Assembly: GCA_963576735.1 (NCBI GenBank)
Contig: OY755187.1
Coordinates: 2,294,001 to 2,358,000, forward strand
Length of the DNA: 64,000 nucleotides
From: Bedellia somnulentella
Lineage: Eukaryota; Arthropoda; Insecta; Lepidoptera; Bedelliidae
Reading direction: 5' to 3'
This document shows, in pieces, positions 27,401 to 39,400 of the stretch. The notes below the pieces were generated by a model. It saw only the letters and a program-made list of their open reading frames with translations. It was not told where the DNA came from and ran no database searches. Numbering within the stretch: the stretch's first letter is position 1; every line of letters starts with the position of its first letter. The position numbers and the translations under genes are program-made.

Positions 27401-30400
27401 GGGTAGAACACTTGGTTATCGTGCAAGCGACTAGTGTTCGAATCCTGGGTCGGGCCTACACCAATTTGTCTTTTCTAAAGACATATGTGTGGTTAATTTA
27501 TCATGGTTGTTAACGGTGAGGGAAAACATCGTGAGGAAACCCACATGGCTGAGTTGTACTTAGTCATGTGACAGTGTATTCGTACAAAACGGCGATAGGC
27601 CTGCCCCCTATCACGTGAGTACACTGTCCATGCAAAACGTGGGTACTCTGAACACCAGGTGACCAAGTCACGTGATGTTCAGAAGGATTAGTACCTCTGC
27701 CAACCCCTTCGGGGATATTCGGCGTGAACGATTATGTTATGTTATATGTTATCCAATTTAAGGAACATGGTGCTTTGGAAGTAGAAAGTTATATATCCTC
27801 TTTTCTAAAGTGAGCAGTAACAACCACGATAAAGATTTCCAAAATAGATTCCAGTACAAAATTTCATGGTCGTGGTTAATTTAGACTGAGGAATCTGTAT
27901 CATTACGCAAACATTTACTTGGATGCAAGATTCTTCATAGATAAAAGTATTCTGACTAATTAGTCATGCCAGACTTCCGGTTTTGCAAGATTTTACTGTT
28001 ATTTCAACTTATTCTCAACATTCTAAGCCTTAGGTAAGTCAAAATTTATAGAGCTTTTAGAGATTTTTTTTAAGTTTATAGATAATTTAAATTGTAATGC
28101 AAACCATAACCCTTTCTATCAAATTTTGACTGTAACATTCTTTAAGTGGCGAAATAATTCTGTAGCTCTGTCTAACCGTAAAATAGATGCATAAAACTAT
28201 ACGAGTGTAGAACAACGGAGATCATATTTGTTGTTTTCCTCCGCGGATCAAAGACACTATTATCCGCTTTATTTGCCAACAGCAGAGGAAACTATTAATG
28301 TGTTTACGAGATTCTTAGTGGAGTTCATTCACTATTGGTTATTAAGTTCCATACTTTAATATAACATAAACATAACATAACATAAACGTTCACGCCGAAT
28401 ACCCCCGAAGGGTTGGCAGAGGTACTAATACTTCTGAACATCACGTGACTTTGTCACCTGGTGTTCAGAGTACCCACGTTTTGCATAGACAGTGTACTAA
28501 CGTGATAGGGGGCAGGCCTATCATCGTTTCGTACGAATACACTGTCACATGACTAAGTACAACTCAGTCATGTGGGTTTCCTGACGATGTTTTCCCTCAC
28601 CGTTAACAACCATGATAAATTAACCACACATATGTCTTTTAGAAAAGACAAATTGGTGTAGGCCCGACCCGGGATTTGAACACTAGTCGCTTGCACGTTA
28701 ACCGGTGTTCTACCCATTGAGCTATCACGTCGTCTTATACTTACTCGTCGTATACTTTAATACTGAAGTTTTAAACATACGTACATTATTAACGGCCATA
28801 AACTCCTAAAAGGGGTAGCCAGAGGTTCAGAGCAAGAAATTCCTCATCCATATTTGTAAGTTGATAGGGGGCAAGACGGTAAAAATTAAGTATCGTTGGT
28901 GATGGGTCGCCAACAGCATCGTCTAAAAAACACTTAAAAATCAACATACTCTTAGTCGCCTAGTTTGACACCCGTGGTTAGAAAGGGGTAGTCACATTCT
29001 GAGCCGGCACTACACAGCAAGATTAAAATAATAATAAGTAACAAGGTTTGTATCTTTAATTAAAAGATAATGTCAGCGGATTTATACGTTTTTCGTTCAA
29101 TGACATTCCCGTGAAGATAATGATTGAATGCTTAAATATTGTTTCATATTTTTTCCTAAAACATAAATAGTACGTTGGTTTGTAGCGAACTATTTCCGTA
29201 GCATGCTAATTATAAGTATATTAACTTCATTAATGTTCGTCCGAATTTAAACTGGTTTTATTTCGATGACTAACGTAATTAGGAATTCAACTTCAAACTT
29301 CCTTGTAAAACGACTTAATAAGGAAGGGTCTAGCAGGCTAAGGAAACAAGATTGGCCCCCGAAGCCGATCTGGCTGATTTTTATGGTGGTGCACCGGTTT
29401 CAGCCACGGTTACTGTGTGACAAAAATCAGCCCTCGATCTTCTTTTGTTTTGGAGATTTTTGACATTTACCAAATCATCAAGGTATTTTTTAAACTAATA
29501 TTTTAGATAAACTATGCAAGCTAGAACAACCAAATCAAATCACGATAAACGAGAATAAAATGAACTTTTAATCGCATGTTTGTATGGGGGGCCTACCAAT
29601 AGTACTTCAGTCAAAAAATCATAGTTTATTTTTTTTTGTACATTTTTTTGACGTTTGCCGCGGAGGTACACCCACCAAAAAAATCTCAAAAAGAGCTGCT
29701 AAAGACATGTACAAGTGCATAGATTTTTTTTTCCAAAAATCGTGGTGCGTCATGTCAAAAAATCGAAAATATTTGCAATACAACACCAATATTTAAGTAA
29801 TTACGACGTGATAGCTCAGTGGGTAGAACACCGGTTAGCGTGCAAGCAACTAGTGTTCAAATTCCGGGTCGGGCCTACACCAATTTGTCTTTTCTAAAGA
29901 CATATGTGTGGTTAATTTATCACGGTTGTTAACGGTGAGGGAAAACATCGTGAGGAAACCCACATGGCTGAGTTGTACTTAGTCACGTGACTGTGTATTC
30001 GTACAAAAACGGCGATAGGTCTGCCCTCTATCACGTGAGTACACTGTCCATGCAAAACGTGGGTACTCTGAACACCAGGTGACAAAATCACGTCACAATC
30101 GGGGATATTCAGCGTGAACGCTTATGTTTATGTATTTAAGTACTAGCGTAGTATATATTTTATGTAAACTCTTTAGTGTTTATTAGATTCAATCAAATGG
30201 TGCACTACAGCCTCAACACCCCCCTAAGTTACTGTTGGCATAATGCAAATATGGATCAGATGAGAAAGCTCAAAGTTGCTCAATGTAGCTCAGAGGGCAA
30301 TGGAGAGGGCTATGCTCGGGGTTTCTTTCAGCGATCAAATCAGAAATGAGGAGGTCCGCTGAAGAACTTAAGTCACCGTCATAGCCCTAAGAGTTGTAAA

Positions 30401-33400
30401 CCTGAAGTGGCAATGGGCGGGGAACATCGGTTTACAGAAAAAGAGTTTACATAAAATATATACTACTCTAGTACTTAAATACTGGTGTTGTATTGCAAAT
30501 ATTTTCTATTTTTTGACATGACGCACCACGATTTTTGGAAAAAAAATCTATGCACTTGTACATGTCTTTAGTAGCTCTTTTTGAGATTTTTTTGGTGGGT
30601 GTACCTCCGCGGCAAACGTCAAAAAAATTTACAAAAAAAAATAAACTATGATTTTTTGACTGAAGTACTATTGGTAGGCCCCCCATACAAACATGCGATT
30701 AAAAGTTCATTTTATTCTCGTTTATCGTGATTTGATTTGGTTGTTCTAGCTTGCATAGTTTATCTAAAATATTAGTTTAAAAAATACCTTGATGATTTGG
30801 TAAATGTCAAAAATCTCCAAAACAAAAGAAGATCGAGGGCTGATTTTTGTCACACAGTAACCGTGGCTGAAACCGGTGCACCACCATAAAAATCAGCAAG
30901 ATCGGCTTCGGGGGCCAGTCTTGTTCCCTTAGCCTGCTAGACCCTTTCTCAGTCGAATACTACAAAATTCTAGTTCAGAGTTGTGAGTTATGTCAATCTC
31001 AAAAAAAAAACACGCATTAGGTTCGATCTTTAAACAAAAGCATAGAAGGGTATATACAAATAAGAATGAATGATAGTAAAGCACGGGTAGTTTGAATGGG
31101 TCGTTCAAGTTTTTGGGTTAGGGAATTTTGACGATGGTTTGGATAAATACGTACATAATAATCTAGAACCCTGCGTTTTCAATATTCTATCTTTCATATC
31201 CGTTTCTTTGACATTCTACCATTAAGTTGGCTCTATAAAAAAATTACATTTTTATATCGTGTGTTGAGTAACTGTTTTTGTTTTACTAAACCACAAGTAT
31301 CGAGGTACCCAAAAGCACTTTCCATGCCCCCATATTTTGTCATTGACACCAGGCTCCGATTTCACCACGACTACAATTGTCAGTGACATATGTCGAGCTA
31401 CAATTGTCAAGCAAATTGTGAAATATTACAATTTTATGAAATATTTTCTATAGAAATGCTTACAAACTTGACAGGCATTTTGCTACAATTGTATGTATTA
31501 CAATTGTGTTGTGAAACAGTAATTATTATTTTAGTCGACATATTTGTAGAATTGTCGTAGAATCTTGACATGCGATTGAGCACGTGTCGGATTTGCGTGA
31601 CAATTGTAGTATTTCGTGGTTAGCATGCGAGTAGTAGTGACGCTAGTGATAGTAACAGTGATCTTGATGAATTTACAATTGTAGCACTTGTCGCGTTGGT
31701 GAAATTGGAGCCAGATCTCAGCCATTGTCGGCTCAACACAACCTATTAGAGTGTACAATGCGTTTCCTATTTAGTGTTAAGTGGATATGCGGACTGGCGC
31801 AATCATTCGTCACCATTTTATTAGAGCACACTGGCTGACTATATGTGTTATGCCCTTTTTTACCATCTTTTCGCCACTCAACTTCCAAAAGTGGCTGAGG
31901 AATTTATAATTCCTTAGCTCTGGCTACCGGTCCTAGGGATTTATAGGCGTGAGTGATATTTTTGTATGTATGTGCTTATGTCCAATACGTTTAGTTTTTG
32001 TACTTTGAATATACTCCAATAACTAAAATCAAATGTTCACGCCATATTTCTCCGAATGAGTGGCAGCGATAATGTAATTTACACCAGGTGACATGGATGT
32101 GGGTGATAGCATATACCAAAATTATGGATAATCACTACATAATTTAAATTGTGTTACGATGTATATTCTTCTTCAATTCCTTTCATTTAAATGTCCAATT
32201 TAAATAAATACCAAAACTTATAAATAAGTAAAATATTATTTACTTAACTTAATCTTTGTGGTATGTTTTATTAAAAAGGTGCCTTAATGCAATGTTACCT
32301 GAAAAAAATATGATATAAAACTACCAAGGCGTTGCATACGCAATATGATAGGGAATGGAAATTAATATTTTTATAAGCTCTAGGTTATACAAGTTCCAAA
32401 ATCATTGAAGTATCTGTTTAACGACACCGTTTTTTTCTCTTATTATTATTTTGTGTTTTCTTTGGCATATTTGGTTTCTGTGAACTTATTTAATATTTTC
32501 TTTAATATATTTTGTTTAAAGGTAAATTGATGACCTTTCATTGTAAAGACAGACAAAAATTATTAACATTCGTTGCAGCACATAATACGCAATAAAAATA
32601 AATTAATATCTTTCCTACCCCATTATTTTCTTGCCGTGGGTCTGTTTATAGGACGACGTGATAGCTCTGTGGCTAAAACACCGGCTTATCGTGCAGACCA
32701 CTAGTGTTCTAATTCCGGGTGCTACAGCAATTTGTCTTTTCTAAATAAATTTGTGTGGTTAATTTATTATGGTTGTTAACGGTGAGGGAAAACATCGTGA
32801 AGAAACCCACATGGCTAAGTTGTACTTAGTCATGTGACAGTGTTTTCGTACAAAACAGCGGCGATAGGCCTGCCGTGGATACTCTGAACACCAGGTGACA
32901 ATGTCACGTGATGTTCAGAAGTATTAGTACCTCTGCCAACCCCTTCAGAGATATTCGGCGTGAACGTTTGAGTTTGAGTTACATTTAGTAGTGAGTATAG
33001 GAAGTCAGGTTATGTAAAGTGAAATATGGTCACATTAAGTTTTTCTCTGTCAAGATTCTATTTTGTGAATAGGTGAACTTTCGTGTCGCTGATTTTTTAA
33101 CAACACTTCTCTGAAACGAAGTGCGTGACTGATTTATGTGAAGAATTTTGTGCGTATAAGTAAATGCACGAATGGTATGTATTATTCGTACACTAAGTGC
33201 TAAACTGTGCGTTATAACTGTTTTATTCAATCTATACTTTTTTTTCTTAGTTCGGGGCCAACTTGATATGTGTATAATAAGTCCGTATAAATTTATTTAT
33301 ATTGCCAAACTACGTTTGCAGGATTCAAACTATTTAACATTTAAAATATTACTTCTCGCCTTCTACTCATCAAAATAACTAGGTTACTCCTACCACAACT

Positions 33401-36400
33401 GTACATTCCAGTGTCTTGTCAGATATTAATTCTAATGGTCTTCTTATTGTCTCTGCAATACAATCATATTACCCAATTGAGACCATCCCGATGACGTGAT
33501 GCGAAAATTAGAACATAATGTTCGTTTGTATGTTTTGTTTGAATGCTTGTTGATATTCGTGACATTATGCTTATTGTGTATCATGAGGTTTAACATGACT
33601 TTAATAAAATATTTCATGGCATTCTGCTACAGCTATGTATTCAAAAGAAGGAAGCTAGATTTATTAACTTACAGTATTTCGGAAGACAGAAAGGGGGATT
33701 TGACAGTATTGTACAAAGTATCGATCTAATATTAGCATGGGGAAGATAGGGCTTTAGAAGTAGAAGTTTCTCACAGACCTATAGTCGATTCGTCACCCGT
33801 GTAAAACATCTATAATTCATAAAATACGAGAGCCGATTCGGAATTAAGAATTCCTTAAGTCTCTTTAAAAAAACTGAGAGAATTTCATAATCGTTGCTGA
33901 TGGTTCTCCAGCCGTATCGCCAAAAAACTAAGAAAACCCTTAATACCCTTAGTCGCCTCTTTCAACACTCATGCAAAAAAATAATGTTATTGCTATTCTA
34001 AACAACAATTTACACACCCTACCTTATTTTATATTTTTAAAGCTTAACCTACTATATAACTCCACCCAGCCGACACCCCCCGCGAAAACTCCCCGCCGCC
34101 ACCTGTCCGTGTCGCCGTCCCGCGCCTCCCCCGCCCCCGCGCACTCGTACAAGCTGCGGACGCTGGAGCACTAGATCTGGGAACGGATACTAATATTAGT
34201 ATGGGGAAGATAGGGCTTTAGAAGTTGAAGTTTCTTAGTATTTTCCACGCCACGCAAGTGACTCTTATAGGTCTTTAGACACGTAGCCCAAATTCTTCGA
34301 TACACTTACTTGCTTTGCACCAAAACCCAGATATTTTTTAGTCGCTTCGTATCGTCATACGACACCCGTGAAAAAAATAATTAGTGATTTTCTAAACCAT
34401 GCATTCAATACCTGTTTTAATAAAAGTGCTGTTCTTTAGAACAGTTTACTGTTACTGTTCTGTACCGGTCACGACATAGCTAATACAAACATACACTGAC
34501 GCCATTCGTTCCCATAGGTGTAAGAAGAGACTATCGTTCGCCACTAAACTTCTTAATCTTCGTCTATATTCATCAGTCTTTTAAATGTTCACACATCCTC
34601 CTATATTCATCACACTTTCAACGCCTATCTTTTTGCACGTTCTCTATTTGATATGTCCTCCGTGGCCGATTTTTACCACATTCCTAGTACTATTATCAAA
34701 ACCTACTATACAAGTCCAGCCATTCACAATACGATAACCGGAGATTCGGAATTAAGAATTCCTAAGACTCTTTAAAGAAACTGAGACTCATATTTATATT
34801 ATCAAAGCCTAACCTACAAAATAACTCCACCTAGCCAACACCTCCTGCGAAGCCTCCCCGCCGCCACCTGTCCGTGTCGCCGTCCCGCGCCTCCCCCGCC
34901 CCCGCGCACTCGTACGAGCTGCGGATGCATGCGCGGAGTCAGGACGACTTGGATGATATACCGGTATGATACTTTATTATTAGTAGACTAAAGAAAATTG
35001 CATGAAATTGGATTTACGCTTTGTTAAATTAGCTATGTGTCGGAGAAAATCCCATCGAAATCGGTTCAGCACTATCGGAGATATCGCATGCGAGGAGTCA
35101 GGACGATTTGGGTGATATAACTGTATGATTGTATTTTATTAGTAAAAGTATGAAGAAATAGGGTTAAGTTAGTTGGTATTAAATTAGCTATGTGGTAGTG
35201 AAAGTCCCGTTGAAATTGGTTCACTGGTTTCGGAGATTAGCTGGAACAAACAAAATATAGACAAAAACATATAAAGTGTTCCATTTGAAGCGACCAGCGA
35301 CAGCGGACTCACTCGCACAGTAGCAGCGTCTCATAATCCTACATCGCGGTATCAAATAATTCTTTAAGGAATAAAGTTGGTACTCAGTGGGTCTACTGGC
35401 CAGTATATCTTTGCTGTTCTGACACATGTATCTTGTAATCACCCATTTCCAATCCAAAGAAGATATTTTAATTTTAAAAAGGAATCTAGACCAGTTTACA
35501 TTTTGGAATTGGAATCTAATATTCTTCAGCTTTAATATTCGCTATCACTATAAACGATCACTTTCAGACAACCTTTGAATGGTAAGGTCAATAAAACTAG
35601 GGTCCGTTTCTAGGACTAAGACAAGACGCAATAATTTAAATTTTGTTACAGAGCTCAAAACACTACTTAAAACACGGGCGATCGGTCGACCAATACGTAG
35701 ACGGGAAGCTATCGTATGCAGAATACGAGGAAACACAAAACCCGCGTGTACCACCGATCCCAAACCCACGACCGAGCCTCAAAAACCGTTCCCAACCGGT
35801 CGCCATAACCGTCATGTATGAAAACGTCGTCATGAAAGAACAGAACCCAAGAAGAAAACTCCGAACTAGCTTAAACGACAGAACTGATAGGCCTAGAAAA
35901 TATACCCACGATAAGTCTTCCATAGAGAGTTTGCTCGACGATTCAATGGCGAGCGATTATGAGCGGTATTTCGGTAGGAATAAGATCGAAGTTCCTGTGT
36001 CGCCAACGCATTATGACCAGCCGCCGACGCCGGAACACCCGCCACCGACGGCGAGGCAAGCTGAAAATTGCATTCATGAAAGGATTCGGCCTTTAAGTCA
36101 GGTTAGTTCTGCTAAGTAGTACATAGTGATTTCAGCTTTCGTTTGTATATAGAATATGTTATAAAAGGTTAAAACTACCTTGTCTGCATTTTAATCGGTA
36201 ATTTTACCTCTTAAATGCATTGAATGTTGCAACTATCGCTGCTGTGCGTGCAACAAAAAGCTTCTCAATTGGTCAACTGATAGTTTGGTGTTAAATAATG
36301 GTCGTGAATAATGTCGTCATTATCGTCTTTTTGATAATCAAATTTGATATTTGACTTACGACCGATTTCTGAATTGAGTATTCCAGCTGAGAACAACTTA

Positions 36401-39400
36401 AGTATCGTTCTGTCGCATTGAAATCTTAACAACTAAATGTAACAAAACGATAATTGAGTCGTTCTCAGCTTGAATACTCAATTCAGAAATCGGGCGACTG
36501 TACAAAAATCAAAAGGATGTTTTTCAGAAGTGATCGTTTGCTCAACAATGCGCTCAAGATATTTCTAATCTTTTATTATGTGTTCTGCGATATTGTATTA
36601 TTTTAATCTCTGTTTTTCACAAGTTTCGTGGTACTTACGTACTTTTCGAATTTAATAACATAGTTACATTTAAGCATGCTTATGTATTGTATTCAAATAA
36701 CGTAAAAATCTTATATATCTTCACAAAAATTGGCATGCTAATGATTATAATATCTTGTTATATCATCTTAAGTTTCTAATCTTGGTTTGCTTATTATTAT
36801 TTAAACATCTAATCTGGCCATGTTGGCCTATTACTTTAAAATTTGCACATAATATTTTATCAACTAGATAACATATATTTAGGAATATACTTATACTCTT
36901 CTCTTCTATTATCTTTATCTTTAAAACGCACCCTACTAAAAGCAGTTGTTTGTGAGAATTTTTTGCTGTAACGATAATAAATAGTTAAGCATATCACAAT
37001 AACATATCGCAGTAAATTGTCTGCTTAAATTATAAAAAAAATGTACATATTTGTTAATTCATTTTTCTACTCAAATTCTTAACGCCTGTTTTGTAGATTA
37101 CAGCAATAATCTTTGCTAGAGTAATATTATGTACGATTTCTGAAGTCAGTGTGTAAAATCAATTTCTAACTTTCAAGTTTAACAAGCGAAGTTCTAAGTT
37201 TAATGTATTTTTAAATTAAATATAAGTTGCAAAGATATTTTATAAGATTTGTTTTGTAAGGAATGCACTTTTGAAATCTTTTCTTTTCGATACAGGCTGC
37301 TCTCGCATGGCTTTCATCTTTTGTTACATTTTATTTTAGTCTCGAATTTATTTCAACTATTTCAGCGAATTATGGAGGTTATCGAAGAAATTAGAATTCG
37401 GAAAAAATCGCAGGGCGATTTGATGGAAAATTGCTGACGAGGGAGAAAATAAAAAGAATAAATTTTTATATTGGTCAAATATTTTTATTATTACATTGAT
37501 GAATTTTCTTTGAATTTATAAATGATATTATAACAGCTAAAAAGACTTCTTAAATTCTTACAATGTAACTCTTTTTTAGCGAAATAATATAAGACTAACA
37601 ATTTAATCCTTAAACACATGCATCCATGTATGAGTTAATAAATTAAAGAAGGAAAAAATACAAAATGAATCTAATGTTATTTAATTGTCAAGTTACTAAG
37701 TTATACTGACGCGAGACGGATTTGATAAAGTATATATAATAATAATAATAATAATAATTTATTTCTCCAAAATACCTAACCTATGGTGCTTAAATGCAAA
37801 TGTAATATAAAAAACATATGCATTTGTTTACTACCATGCAAGTTTGGTATGGTGGTAGGCGAGAATTAGCGAGGCTATGAATTATTACTTATTCATTATG
37901 AAATCAGACTCCAAAGGACAGGAATACTTGATTTTTAAAAAAAATGGGTAGGTGCTATTCTAAGCTGATTCCACAGTGCATTTTAAAAGAAATATATTTA
38001 CATATTTTGTCAGCCATCAGTCAAACAGAATTAACTTAATTAAGCCAATTCATAAAGTTATTTTTATTAGTTGTTTTAACAGTATTATTGAGTGTTTAGT
38101 ATTTAAATTTCCGCTCTCTTATTAGTACAACTACTTAGTATTTTTGTCCTAAGACGTCAATTTTCAGATAATCAAGATAATCAATGTTAAATAGGTACTA
38201 AAAAAGTATTTATTTGATTTACAGTTCATTAAATACTAAACACTCATATGTATCACAAATGATTTTATTATAGTAGTAATTTTCTGTAAATAAAAATAAA
38301 TTTAGTGTAGTCAGTATGTAGGTGCTATAGATGTTACTTTAAGGTGCTAAAAGACTATTATATACGTAGTTACTAGTAAAAAAATTAATAAAACTGCGTC
38401 ATACCAAACTATTCCATTTTCCTTTTGTTTTGAGATAAATTCGTTTTAATTTGAATTTTATTGGATTATCACTAGTATTTTTAATTGCCAGTATTAAGCT
38501 ATTCTTTTACTTATTTTTGTATGAATTCTGTTTATTTAATTTTAAGATTTATTGTATATTCCATTTTCATTTAGCTGGTTCTTTTAATAAATTATTTGTA
38601 AAGTATAATTTATGCTTGTTTTATTTTGTGCTTTGTTATTTTATTTCTAGAGTCGAGTATCACATCGGTAAGTAGATCTAGATAACTGAAACGCCTTTGA
38701 ATAAGTTATAAGCAATCTTTAAATAGTGTGGCTCAAGATTTTAGACTTAAATCACACTGATTTTTACTGCACAGCGTAATCAGAACATAGTTGAATATAC
38801 GAAGAAGTTGACTACCGATAACCTTTTAAAGTTAATCTCGAGAAATATTCTTTATTCTTTTTATATCTACGAGGCTTATTATTCGTGCAACTTGGAAAAA
38901 TGTATAGAAAAGCTTATGCGTTGGAATTTTAACTATTTCCGCCTACCCCATTAGTCTTTATTAGGAATTGCGGAAATATTAGTGGCGTAATAAAGTTGTG
39001 ATGTCGATACTATCCCTTTGGTAAAATACTTTCTACGCTCAAAAGAACACACCTCATAATCGCCGGAACATTAATTCTTCCAACTTCTCACATCTTTTAC
39101 AATAGGTTTTAATCTTTAAACGTTAACTCTCATTAATTTCATTCTATTACTATTCGGCATTTTTCATTGTTTAATTTGAATGTTATAATCGCGTAGCTAT
39201 GTATTTAGGCAACTGATTTGCTTCATGTGCCAAGTGAACAGGATTCGTGGCATCACTGCCCACACAATCCTTACAATAAACCATATTTGCTCCCACCGAG
39301 GAGTTAGGAGTACCCTGAATATGCTGAATTCTGTAGTGATCCACTCTGGACTCGTGCGGGTATGCCTTAACTTCGCGCTACATCTTAATTAATCAGATAG

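Larger units (their letters stand above)
29324..30946. mobile_element. Large fold-back element, arms about 507 bp
   Basis: The left arm (29324-29799 plus 30143-30174) is mirrored by the right arm (30440-30946), starting AAGGGTCTAGCAGGC and ending GCCTGCTAGACCCTT. Without the SINE-A insertion the arms are 508 and 507 bp and highly similar by eye. The 265-bp centre holds a LINE scrap. Both arms can be read as a peptide starting [14 protein letters not shown], but it is short and I recognise nothing in it. No transposase is present. It is either a long-TIR non-autonomous DNA transposon or an inverted segmental duplication. Confidence 0.88.
33726..34834 (+). repeat. Segmental tandem duplication around exon 8
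   Basis: Three landmarks occur twice in the same order: ATGGGGAAGATAGGGCTTTA (about 33739, 34201), ATTCGGAATTAAGAATTCC (about 33836, 34745), and the exon 8 acceptor plus coding core (34070, 34835). The second unit is longer because of a LINE-C insertion. A degenerate R1 (33830-33970) lies in the first. Confidence 0.8.

Noticed and set aside
29584..29796. 70-codon frame [14 protein letters not shown]... found in both fold-back arms
   Set aside because: Present in two mirrored arms, so seen twice only because of the palindrome. No family match and no splice or promoter signal.
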